A stretch of 64,000 bases of DNA from contig NZ_CP010976.1 of assembly GCF_000949425.1 (NCBI RefSeq), positions 2,480,001-2,544,000 of the forward strand. Reading direction: 5' to 3'. A program made the position numbers and the translations under genes. Positions 8,201-16,430 of the stretch are shown in pieces (the first letter of the stretch is position 1; each line of letters starts with the position of its first letter). The notes under the pieces were generated by a model that was given only the letters and a program-made list of their open reading frames with translations, did not search any database and had not been told where the DNA came from. The DNA comes from Paenibacillus sp. IHBB 10380 (GTDB lineage Bacteria; Bacillota; Bacilli; Paenibacillales; Paenibacillaceae).

Positions 8201-8250
8201 CATTTCTGATAACGTTTGTGTATTCCCAAACCCTCATCGGCTTAAGCCTA
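8201..8250. repeat. attC-like element, copy E (left half)
   Basis: CATTTCTGATAACGTTT followed by GTGTATTCCCAAACCCTC and a short palindrome GGCTTAAGCC (8239-8248). It has the same orientation and left-arm sequence as copies A, C and D. The right arm is missing because the next minus-strand gene ends at 8252. Confidence 0.45.
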
Positions 8251-8251
8251 C

Positions 8252-8830
8252 TCATAAATCCTTATTTTCTTTAAGTGCTCTAGGTTTATTGGTTATTATA
8301 AATTCTTTAATCATATTTGCACATTCAGTTATTGAGTTATTATTCGTATTTATTTCGAGATCATATTTGCTATATTTATGTACGATTTCAAATTGTGCTT
8401 TGGCTAACCCTATTGGCCTGTCTCTTCTGTCTCGTTCTCTTCGTTCGAGTTCATCAAGTGGACAATGGACCCCAATATAGAATGTTTGTGTATTATTAAA
8501 TAATTTAATACATTCCTTTAGCCATCTTGGCTCAATCAGTACATGATCAACTATTATATTCTTTCCAATCATAGAAAAAGCCGCAATATAATGATGAAAA
8601 AGTGATATTACTGGTGTTTCTATCATTTCTTCATTTTCAATAGTTCGTATTTCTTCTCTAGATACGTGTTCGCCAAACATACCCATCAACATATCATTTA
8701 CGCCAGCAATTGCGTTATCGACAGATAGGTAAATGAAATCTTCATCGAGTATTTGCATTAGCTCATAAGAAATGCTTGTTTTCCCTGCACTTGAGGTGCC
8801 GTTCAGGAAAATTACTGTTCCGTTTTTCAA
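8252..8830 (-). CDS. Chloramphenicol phosphotransferase-like (CPT) P-loop kinase
   Basis: 192 residues. The Walker A loop NGTSSAGKTS (10-19) is the form typical of CPT proteins. HCPLDELERRERDRRDRPIG is the CPT lid segment and AQFEIVHKYSKYDLEINT the C-terminal signature, with VDH at about 95 in the substrate region. CPT of antibiotic producers phosphorylates chloramphenicol. Many bacterial homologues are uncharacterised, so resistance should not be assumed. The gene lies between palindromic elements. Confidence 0.8.
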   Translation of the reverse strand: MKNGTVIFLNGTSSAGKTSISYELMQILDEDFIYLSVDNAIAGVNDMLMGMFGEHVSREEIRTIENEEMIETPVISLFHHYIAAFSMIGKNIIVDHVLIEPRWLKECIKLFNNTQTFYIGVHCPLDELERRERDRRDRPIGLAKAQFEIVHKYSKYDLEINTNNNSITECANMIKEFIITNKPRALKENKDL

Positions 8831-8978
8831 GTTTATTTATCTCCCTTCATGATAGGCTTCTGTCGGTATTGCATAACGTCTGTATATTTGTATCTATGAC
8901 AACTGTTGGTTCCAATCTATCATTACTAAGACTTCTATGAGAATACATCTTAGATTTCCTCCTTTATTTGACTTTGTT

Positions 8979-9344
8979 CTACGATTGGGCGTACTTCCAA
9001 GCTGCATAAAATTTGGATAACGAAGAAAATCTATTGTTTCTGTTTGGGTCGATAGCTTTTGCTGCTACATTGTACAACTCATGTCCCGCCTCCCACTTTG
9101 TGAAAGATCTATCCATTTCTCCACCAACTAAAGCAAAAGCTGCGGCTCTCCCATATTGAATACATTAGTTTTACTATCAATTTCCGCACCATATTCAAAT
9201 TCCTCAGGAGACATAAACTTCGAAGATCCCCAGAGTCTCCCAAGACTGTAAAAACGGTTCCCAATTCTTCTAGCCAATCAAAAACCTATGTTCTTTTTGT
9301 AATTGAAAAGATATAGTTTCTAATTCAATTGATACTGGACTCAT
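8979..9344 (-). pseudogene. Decayed protein-kinase-like gene
   Basis: It begins at an ATG (9344, GGAGG upstream) overlapping the end of the phosphotransferase gene and reads SIELETISFQLQKEHRFLIG, then a stop. Coding text continues in other frames: DWLEELGTVFTVLGD, then RLWGSSKFMSPEEFEYGAEI and KTNVFNMG, then AAAFALVGGEMDRSFTKWEA and finally SLSKFYAAWKYAQS. This is the start and the C-lobe of a Ser/Thr-kinase-like protein. The catalytic middle (about 100 residues) is deleted and there are at least two frameshifts. Confidence 0.7.
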
Positions 9345-10209
9345 TCAAATCCTCCCTACTTTTTTCAGCAGTCAGATTTCTTCTAATCTCTTGAATTAAT
9401 AAATTCTTCTCATCTTCAGATATTGCATCAGCTGATAATTTCCTTGCTGCAACAGGTATAAACCATGGATAAACTTCATTATAAGAAATACCTGTTAGTT
9501 CGGTGTATTCATCCATAAAAATGTTGATAATTGATTCTCTTATTGAATCAAAGAATTCCGTGACTCTACTTGGGAAATGAGATGGCAATATCGCATATCT
9601 TATCATAATTATATATTCAGCTAAGTCTGCTTCAGGATTACCAATTGAAGCATTCATCCAATCTATTGCTACAGCCTTGCCGTCGCTACTTTTCATGAAA
9701 TTCCCTGGATTGGGATCTCCATGGCATAGCACTTGTTTGGAAGGTAGAGATTCAAGTATGGAGATAATTGACTCTTTCTCAAGCAATGTTAAATATCCAA
9801 CACTATGTATCGAGTATGTTATATTTTCTCTTTGAGATGATGATAGTCTGGCATCTGATACATTGTGTATTTCACTTAGAATACGAGCAGTTAAACGGAT
9901 ATCTTCCCCATTAATATCTGAAGTACTAGTCATTTGATTCAGTGCTTGTGTCAGAAATCTTTCCATTAGTGTTTCTCCATGAATCCGTTCAAAAACTATT
10001 CCCGGTCGACCATCAATTTCCAATAACTCATATGGCCTGGCTACTGAAAGCCCCTTTTCCCATGCAATAACATTATTTTGGTACTCTCTACTCATAGCAT
10101 CATAGTCTGTATTAGCTTTTGCTAGTTTGATAAGCTTGCTGCTATCCTCAAGCTCAAAAACTTCTGAGCAGCCACCTTCACCAATTTTTAATCCAAGCTT
10201 TATGCCCAT
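9325..10209 (-). CDS. APH-family phosphotransferase (aminoglycoside/choline kinase fold)
   Basis: 294 residues, full length. LKIGEGGCSEVFEL is the nucleotide-binding loop, KLIKLAK holds the ATP lysine, and VLCHGDPNPGNFM (about 159-171) is the Brenner-type catalytic loop with D and N. AIDWMNASIGNPEADLAEY contains the metal-binding aspartate (IDW). The substrate is unknown, since the fold covers aminoglycosides, choline, homoserine and others. Its stop overlaps the start of the decayed kinase gene downstream, suggesting former co-expression. Confidence 0.82.
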   Translation of the reverse strand: MGIKLGLKIGEGGCSEVFELEDSSKLIKLAKANTDYDAMSREYQNNVIAWEKGLSVARPYELLEIDGRPGIVFERIHGETLMERFLTQALNQMTSTSDINGEDIRLTARILSEIHNVSDARLSSSQRENITYSIHSVGYLTLLEKESIISILESLPSKQVLCHGDPNPGNFMKSSDGKAVAIDWMNASIGNPEADLAEYIIMIRYAILPSHFPSRVTEFFDSIRESIINIFMDEYTELTGISYNEVYPWFIPVAARKLSADAISEDEKNLLIQEIRRNLTAEKSREDLNESSIN

Positions 10210-10309
10210 GCTAATTTCTCCTTTATTTACCTCGAATCAACTACCAAACCAGCTTCCTCTACGACAATTATCCAAATAGAAATTTCTTCAATATCATATC
10301 ATCACGCAT

Positions 10310-11215
10310 TTAGAGGTGCTCATTACACAAGAATTCATTAATTTTCATGTTTACATATTGTGGATCTTCTAGATTAAGTAGATGACCTGTTCCAGGAATA
10401 ATCTCTGCATGTATATTCTTGCATAATTGAGTTGCGCGATAAGATGCCAAATTGGCGTCACTAATGACTTCCTGATCCCCGAGGAGGAGGAGGACAGGCA
10501 TAGTGAGTCTCTTAAGCTCATCGTCACTGTAAACATCTGGTGGAACTTTCAATGAAAGAGAACCATATCTAAATGCAGCATGAAATTGGTCTACCAACGC
10601 TTTGTTTAGTTGATGTTTGGATAGCCACTTTATAAAGTGGCACACGTTCCATTTCATTGGAATTGCAGACATCGCAATAATTCGATAAATGAATTGTTTA
10701 TACAATGGCACAAATGAAGAGGCAGGACTAAGTAAAAACAATTTTTTAACTTTATGAGTCGCATAAATAGCGTAATTTATACCCAGAAACCCTCCATAAG
10801 AAATTCCACCGATACAACACGCATCAATTTCCAATCTATTCAACACTTCGTCTAACCATTCCCCGCATTCTACCCTATTCACGGGTAATATGCTCGGTAT
10901 ACTCTTATTCAAATCACCAATAAAATCAATTGCCTAGACTTTGTATTTTTTTGCTAGGTGTTGGATATTGGGGAACCAGATCGTTGAACTAAATCCCATG
11001 GCATGCAAAAGAATAAGTGGTTCACCATCATCTGGACCACAAGAAATGACATGAGTTTTTCCAAATCGTGTAGGAACATAGAATGTCGTATAAGGGACAT
11101 TCCATAAAGAAAGACTTTTTTCGTATTTAATATTGTATTTCAATTCCTTCTGCAAGGTTTTAAAGTGTATCGGATTGCTTGAAGCTACCTGAGTCTTGAT
11201 CCCCTTTCTTTCCAT
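10310..11215 (-). pseudogene. Alpha/beta hydrolase interrupted by an in-frame TAG
   Basis: The first 93 codons (MERKGIKTQVASSNPIHFKT through ILLHAMGFSSTIWFPNIQ and KKYKV) are followed by TAG at 10934-10936. The same frame then continues AIDFIGDLNKSIPSILP, the nucleophile elbow GGISYGGF, LLLGDQEVISD with the acid, and GTGHLLNLEDP with the histidine. A single change of a sense codon (probably TAT or TAC, as in related sequences reading YAIDFIGD) explains the interruption. All catalytic residues lie after the stop. A restart at ATG 10860 is conceivable but has no evident ribosome site. Confidence 0.82.
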
Positions 11216-11269
11216 AGTTCTCCTCCTGATTTTAAAAAATTCAGATGATATGATGAGTCCATTTCATAA

Positions 11270-11367
11270 TAACTCTTTCCGATAACGTTGCGAATTCCTG
11301 ACGTCCAATCGGCTTTAAGGCATGTAGTACCGGGTCGTCTATCTTAGCCGATTGAATGTCAAACAAT
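11270..11367. repeat. attC-like palindrome, copy G
   Basis: TTCCGATAACGTTGCGAATTCCTGACGTC matches the left arm of the other copies. GACGTCCAATCGGCTTTAAG is matched by the inverted CTTAGCCGATTGAATGTC about 35 bases downstream, giving a long imperfect stem. The outer right core is degenerate. Confidence 0.5.
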
Positions 11368-11396
11368 CATTACCTATAGTTTATACTTTTGCTCGC

Positions 11397-11873
11397 TTAG
11401 AGTGAATAATAGACAGCTTTGCCCTGAATAAAATCCCTACATAAGGTATCGCAAATTTCATCTGCATTGGTTTTAATCCAACCATTTCTATTAGAGTCAC
11501 GAATAAAAAAAACGTAACTAACAAATATGTCCATAAATATTAATCCTTCAATGTATCTTAAATCATCGAGAGTAATAGAACTTTTTGACGAATAACCATT
11601 TAAAAATGTTCTTCTCAACTCACTTGGAAGAATGGAAGAAGCACTACCTAAATCGAATAAATAATAACCATAACCAGATAAACTAAAATCGATTAAACTT
11701 GGGCGACCATTACTGATAATCACATTTCCTAATTGTAAATCGGCATGGATAAGACCCCAAGCGCATTCTCGCATATCCGTTATACTCTTCGTTAAAAGAA
11801 AGACTTCTAGGTAAATGGATGTATCTACCTGAATCACTTCCTCAAAAAACTCCTCTGGCAGATCAAGGGCCAT
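11397..11873 (-). pseudogene. APH-family phosphotransferase, C-lobe only
   Basis: 158 codons encode the C-terminal lobe of an APH-type kinase: GLIHADLQLGNVII is the catalytic loop (HxDxxxxN) and SLIDFSLSGYG the metal-binding aspartate. The N-lobe with the P-loop and ATP lysine is absent, and a stop lies just upstream. No ribosome binding site precedes the ATG at 11873. It is best taken as the remnant of a gene of about 300 codons truncated next to the HIT gene at 11908. Confidence 0.7.
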
Positions 11874-11907
11874 ATGGCCCGCAGCACGAGTATTGTGTTA
11901 GATGAAG

Positions 11908-12414
11908 TTACCTTGATTTACTTGAAAAATCCCTTAAACCATTTCTTAATATTTCAATTCCTTCAATCACTCTTTTCATATTCTCTTCGTCATTCATGTT
12001 ATTTCTTGCATGTAACAAAACAGGTCTTAATGATTCAACTGAATTACCAAACTGATACATCCATTCATATCTTGGAACCATCCATAAATGAAAATGATGT
12101 GTCGTGTCTTCATTATAAAAGTAATACACCTTGTCAATTCCCAATAATTTTCTTTGTTCTTTCCTTATCTTATGTATTAATGAAATATATTCAATTTGTT
12201 CTTCATTCGTTAACTCATCCATGCTGTAAAAATGTCTTTTCGAAGCTAGAATCACTAAACCTTTAATAGGGTAAGCAACATCTTGATGAGCATGAAAATT
12301 AGTGCTTTCATAAATCGTTCCGCCCGTTGGTGTGATTAATCCACTTGTTAAAGCGCAACTTAAGCATTCAACTTCTATTGATCTTCCGTCAGCCAATAAA
12401 ATATGTCTTGGCAT
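11908..12414 (-). CDS. HIT-like protein with an altered third triad position
   Basis: 168 residues. THHFHLWMVPRYEW (about 108-121) carries H-F-H-L-W, so the first two histidines of the HxHxH triad are kept and the third is tryptophan, a form seen in a branch of Bacilli HIT proteins. N-terminal CLSC and FHAHQDVAYPIKGLVILASKRHF are otherwise typical of nucleotide hydrolases of this superfamily. AGGAGGTG precedes the ATG. Substrate unknown. Confidence 0.75.
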   Translation of the reverse strand: MPRHILLADGRSIEVECLSCALTSGLITPTGGTIYESTNFHAHQDVAYPIKGLVILASKRHFYSMDELTNEEQIEYISLIHKIRKEQRKLLGIDKVYYFYNEDTTHHFHLWMVPRYEWMYQFGNSVESLRPVLLHARNNMNDEENMKRVIEGIEILRNGLRDFSSKSR

Positions 12415-12540
12415 ACTTCACCTCCTGGTTTTTTATAAACTCACTTCGTAATATCATCTAACATAAAATTCAATATCGATCCTATAAATCCTGCTATTTC
12501 CACATTTACCGATTTAATGTGTGAGATTAAAGGTTCAAAT

Positions 12541-12729
12541 TCATAATCAGCGCTTGCTGAAAATAGAATTTTATGCTGATCCTAGCGGAGAGGATGGAAT
12601 TGTCGTGGAGAAGCGTAGCGTTCGCCTTTGTCCCTGAATTTTTACCGCAAAGAGCGGTAAATTCAAAAAATTTGGGGGCAACAGCGATCGGAAGGACAAT
12701 CCATCCGCGTAGCGATCACTTATCAACTC
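12541..12729 (+). repeat. 189-bp dispersed intergenic repeat, copy 1
   Basis: It shares about 85% identity over its whole length with the inverted copy at 37976-38164. The element begins TCATAATCAG, contains GGATGGAATTGTC near one end and the complementary GACAATCCATCC near the other, a central ACCGC...GCGGT hairpin, and GGGGGCAACAGCGATCGGAA. It has no open reading frame of note. It can fold into one long hairpin, which suggests a miniature mobile or structural RNA-type element. Confidence 0.8.
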
Positions 12730-12776
12730 GATACGGTGTTGAGCCAGATTAAATAGAAATATTATTGTGAAATAGT

Positions 12777-12803
12777 AAAAAACCTCGAGAATAGTTCTCG
12801 AAG
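12777..12803 (-). terminator. Terminator of the YolD-like gene
   Basis: On the minus strand TCGAGAA pairs with TTCTCGA around a three-base loop and is followed by six T, about 18 bases after the stop codon. Confidence 0.75.
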
Positions 12804-12820
12804 TTTCTTACAGATCATAT

Positions 12821-13072
12821 TTAATCTCTAGGATAATCAACTCTCATGATATCCATAAATGGGACTTTATTGAGTACTTCAGCATCTTGAACATGGACCA
12901 ATCTTGTACGAGAATCCATATTCACAATCACTCCTCGCACTTGTTCAGAACGTCCCCAGACCGTTAACAGTATCTCACTATCCTCATTTTTTGCATCTAC
13001 TAGTTGATTTCCTAATTCTTCAAGTTCAAACTCGTCACGCGTGGGCCTTTTTGCTACCTTAGCCTTAGCCAT
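12821..13072 (-). CDS. YolD-like protein
   Basis: 83 residues from the ATG at 13072 (AAGGGGTG upstream; an in-frame GTG at 13081 overlaps that site). RPTRDEFELEELGNQLVDA, LLTVWGRSEQVRGVIV and KVPFMDIMRVDYP match the YolD family of Bacilli. YolD genes are often neighbours of Y-family DNA polymerase genes of the UvrX/YqjW type and may be UV-response antitoxin-like or accessory factors. No such polymerase is adjacent here. It has its own terminator. Confidence 0.82.
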   Translation of the reverse strand: MAKAKVAKRPTRDEFELEELGNQLVDAKNEDSEILLTVWGRSEQVRGVIVNMDSRTRLVHVQDAEVLNKVPFMDIMRVDYPRD

Positions 13073-13168
13073 ATATATCACCCCTTGCCAAGCACAATCC
13101 TATATCAATTATACCTCAAATCTAGCAACTCGACATTTGATTTCCTACATCGTTCTGAATCTATTCAT

Positions 13169-13843
13169 TTAATTCCTTTTTATCCCTGTCAGTAGTAGCA
13201 TTACGAACGATATTAGAATTATGGTAATCGTCCATACCCATGCTAGAGTCGTATTTCCTGAATCTACAGCAACATATATGGCAGTTGGGATCGTTTGTGT
13301 TTTCCCTGGGATATTTCCAGCTATCATCAATGTCGCACCGAATTCTCCAAGTCCACGGGCAAATCCAAGAATATAAGCAGATATTAAAGATCTAGAAACT
13401 AAGGGAAGTGTGATATATCGAAAAACTTGCCAATCCGTAGCTCCTATGGAACGACCTGCATCTTCTAATTCCTTATCCACAGAAGTAAAGCCAACCTTCA
13501 TTGTCTGATATACAAGTGGGAAGGCAACAACAATTGAAGCGATCACTGCAGCCCACCATGTAAAAATGACAGGAGCTGAGAAGAGCCATTCTATGGCCTG
13601 TCCCACCCAACTGCTACGTCCTAATAGAACCAATAATAAAAACCCAACAACCGTTGGAGGTAATACAAGAGGGAGTATAAATAGCGTTTCGATTAACGTT
13701 TTTCCTTTGAACTCATTTCTAGACATCCACCAGGCAATGCTTACTCCCAATATCACAGTCACAATGCTTGATAATAGAGCAACTTGTAATGATAATCGGA
13801 TCGGCGACCAATACATCTGCCAATCGATGTTCCCATCTATCAT
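13169..13843 (-). CDS. modB: Molybdate ABC transporter permease ModB
   Basis: 224 residues with about five membrane segments. The EAA loop that contacts the ATPase is DAGRSIGATDWQVFRYITLP. LPPTVVGFLLL and GLGEFGATLMIAGNIPGKT are typical of ModB/CysT-type permeases. The start overlaps the modA stop by four bases (ATGA), so translation is coupled. No modC ATPase follows; the next gene is the unrelated YolD-like gene. Confidence 0.9.
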   Translation of the reverse strand: MIDGNIDWQMYWSPIRLSLQVALLSSIVTVILGVSIAWWMSRNEFKGKTLIETLFILPLVLPPTVVGFLLLVLLGRSSWVGQAIEWLFSAPVIFTWWAAVIASIVVAFPLVYQTMKVGFTSVDKELEDAGRSIGATDWQVFRYITLPLVSRSLISAYILGFARGLGEFGATLMIAGNIPGKTQTIPTAIYVAVDSGNTTLAWVWTITIILISFVMLLLTGIKRN

Positions 13844-14625
13844 TTAGAAATCGAAAAGCCATATTTCACGAATATATCTAACGCTGGACTAGACTGGAGA
13901 AAGGTATAGAACTCTTCCGCCTCCTTACTATGATTTGTCGCTTTAACGATCCCTACAGGATATTCTATCTTGGCGTATGTAACCGGATCAACCGCAAATG
14001 CAATCTTTACCTTATCTGAAGTCAACGCATCTGTTTTATATACGAAACCAGCATCCACATTCGTTGTCTCCACATACTGCAATACTTGCCTAACATCTTT
14101 AGATTGTACGATTTTAGATTGTAATTGTTCCCATAATCCCATATGACTCAATGCTTCCTTCGCATAATTACCGGCTGGAACAGTTTCCGGAATACCTATA
14201 GCTACCTTTTGAAAATGTTCATCTATGAGGTCCTTTTCACTTGAAATAGGTACCTTTGATTCTTTAGGTATAACGACAACTAATTCATTAGTCAGCAAAT
14301 TTTGTTGTTCCTGTGCATCAACTAACTTTTTGTCTATAAGTGCGTTCATATTCTTAGTCGCCGCTGATAGAAATACATCCACTGGAGCCCCTTGCTCTAT
14401 TTGTTGCTGCAAAGCACCAGAAGCACCAAAGTTAAAATGAAGCTTTACATGCAAATGATCTGTTTCATATAAAGTTCGTATTTCCTGAAGTGCATCTGTT
14501 AAACTTGCAGCCGCCGAGATGGTTAGCTCCACCTTCTCATGAGAAGATTGACCACATGCCCCCAGTATAACTGCCATGAGTAACATAAGAGTCATAAGGC
14601 GACTAATTTTAACGATATTAACCAT
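13840..14625 (-). CDS. modA: Molybdate-binding lipoprotein ModA
   Basis: 261 residues. A lipoprotein signal peptide ends in the lipobox ILGAC (Cys24). ISAAASLTDALQEI, FNFGASGALQQQIEQGAPVD and VETTNVDAGFVYKTDA are the oxyanion-binding signatures of ModA. Anchored on the outer face of the membrane, it delivers molybdate (or tungstate) to ModB for molybdenum-cofactor synthesis. It is first in a two-gene operon transcribed away from the germination operon. Confidence 0.92.
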   Translation of the reverse strand: MVNIVKISRLMTLMLLMAVILGACGQSSHEKVELTISAAASLTDALQEIRTLYETDHLHVKLHFNFGASGALQQQIEQGAPVDVFLSAATKNMNALIDKKLVDAQEQQNLLTNELVVVIPKESKVPISSEKDLIDEHFQKVAIGIPETVPAGNYAKEALSHMGLWEQLQSKIVQSKDVRQVLQYVETTNVDAGFVYKTDALTSDKVKIAFAVDPVTYAKIEYPVGIVKATNHSKEAEEFYTFLQSSPALDIFVKYGFSISK

Positions 14626-14834
14626 TTGAGCCCTCCATCCATATCATCTATGATGTTTAGATTTAAACAAAATTCCTTATATAGCGATCGAACTTGATAA
14701 TTACAATATTATCACATCATTCACATCTATTATTACACTATCTTTCATTCATCACGGCTAAGTAATTAAGAATAACTATGCCACTCTTTGGTAATAGCTA
14801 TATACTAGCAGCTTGCGGAAGAGGGATAACAACG

Positions 14835-16427
14835 ATGAATTTTTGGAACGAGACGATAACCAAAATATTTAAGCCATCGTCACCAGAACCAACCACTAAT
14901 ATAGAATCACACAAAGAGCCTTTAAAAACAGAACTTCAAGAAAACATACAACACATCAAAGAAGCGCTTGGAAACAGTAGCGACCTTGTGATCAGAGAAA
15001 TTCTAATTGGCTCAGAACGCCAGATTAAGGCAGCTATTATATATACAGATGGATTAACAGATATCAAATCCGTTCAGAACTTCATTATGGAATCGCTTCT
15101 CGTAGATATCCCAAGCCTAGGTACGATGAACTCTTCTGAGCATAATGCCACTCATGTATTGAAAAATCATCTTACCGTTGGAGAGATCAAGGATGTTACG
15201 GAATTTAGCTCTTTATTTACTTCCCTATTGTCAGGTGATGTAATTCTCTTATTGGACGAATACGACCAAGGCTTCACCATTGGTATGCGAGGCTGGAAAG
15301 ACCGTGGTGTAACAGAGACGACTACAGAAACTGTTATCCGGGGACCAAAAGAAGGTTTCACAGAAAGCCTACGTACCAATACTGCCTTAATACGTCGAAA
15401 AATAAAGGACCCTAATCTCTGGCTAGAAACAAAGGAAATTGGACGAGTAACCAAAACCAATGTTGCGATCATGTATATCAAAGGAATTGTGAGTGACGAC
15501 ATTGTAAAAGAAGTTCATGCACGTTTAGATCGAATCAATATTGATGGGATCTTGGAAAGTGGATATATCGAGGAATTGATTCACGATGAAACATATACTC
15601 CTTTTCCTACGATCTATCATACGGAACGTCCTGATATTATTGCCGCCGATCTTCTAGAAGGGAAAGTTGCCATATTAGTGGATGGAACACCGATGGTTCT
15701 GGTCGTCCCTATTGTGCTTATCTCTTTCTTTCAAGCTGCAGAGGATTATTATCAGCGCGCGGATATTAGTACGCTCATTCGTATACTTCGTTTTATAAGT
15801 GTCTTCATTTCTCTATTGGGTCCCGCTCTGTACATAGCCATCACGACTTTTCATCAGGAAATGTTGCCCACTCAACTGCTGATTAATTTGGCAGCTCAAC
15901 GGGAAGGAGTTCCCTTCCCTGCATTTATTGAAGCTCTCATGATGGAAGTATCATTTGAAATTCTGAGGGAAGCCAGTTTAAGATTGCCTAAGGCCATAGC
16001 ACAATCGATATCCATCGTAGGAACATTGGTCATTGGATCAGCCGCAGTTGAGGCCGGATTCATATCCGCAGCCATGGTTATCGTCGTTGCTATTACGGCA
16101 ATTTCCAGCTTTGTACTGCCTGCTTATAACATGGCCATGACCATCCGAATGCTACGTTTCCTAATGATGGGATTGGCCGCTTCGTTCGGTTTGTTTGGAA
16201 TTATCATCGGTGTCATTGCGATTGTTCTTCACTTGTGTAGCTTGCGTTCTTTCGGGGTTCCTTATATGAGTCCATTGGCTCCGTTTATCCTTGAGGATCA
16301 GAAAGATACCCTTTTCCGAATGCCCCGGTGGGCAATGTTTTCCCGTCCCCGAATGATCAGTAAGAATAATATCATTCGCGAACAAAGTACTCCTCCGGAA
16401 AAACCGCAGGACAACACAGGAGGTTGA
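14835..16427 (+). CDS. Spore germinant receptor A subunit (GerA family)
   Basis: About 530 residues from the ATG at 14835 (GGAAGAGGG upstream; the earlier ATG at 14778 has no ribosome site). The N-terminal cytosolic half carries TETVIRGPKEGFTESLRTN, the family hallmark, and a second soluble unit ends in VAILVDGTPMVLVVP. Five or so membrane segments follow, with PTQLLINLAAQREGVPFPA near the first. It sits in the spore inner membrane, where with B and C subunits it responds to nutrients. It heads an operon A-C-B. Confidence 0.93.
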   Translation: MNFWNETITKIFKPSSPEPTTNIESHKEPLKTELQENIQHIKEALGNSSDLVIREILIGSERQIKAAIIYTDGLTDIKSVQNFIMESLLVDIPSLGTMNSSEHNATHVLKNHLTVGEIKDVTEFSSLFTSLLSGDVILLLDEYDQGFTIGMRGWKDRGVTETTTETVIRGPKEGFTESLRTNTALIRRKIKDPNLWLETKEIGRVTKTNVAIMYIKGIVSDDIVKEVHARLDRINIDGILESGYIEELIHDETYTPFPTIYHTERPDIIAADLLEGKVAILVDGTPMVLVVPIVLISFFQAAEDYYQRADISTLIRILRFISVFISLLGPALYIAITTFHQEMLPTQLLINLAAQREGVPFPAFIEALMMEVSFEILREASLRLPKAIAQSISIVGTLVIGSAAVEAGFISAAMVIVVAITAISSFVLPAYNMAMTIRMLRFLMMGLAASFGLFGIIIGVIAIVLHLCSLRSFGVPYMSPLAPFILEDQKDTLFRMPRWAMFSRPRMISKNNIIREQSTPPEKPQDNTGG

Positions 16428-16430
16428 GCA

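Noticed and set aside
8866..8905. Further palindromic-element copy (TTGCATAACGTCTGTATATTTG)
   Set aside because: It shares only the ATAACGT core with the other elements and has no paired right arm, so it is not listed as a feature.
12452..12482. Possible degenerate element (TATCATCTAACATAAAATTC)
   Set aside because: Similar to the left arm of copy D but lacks the CACGACGTC block and any pairing.
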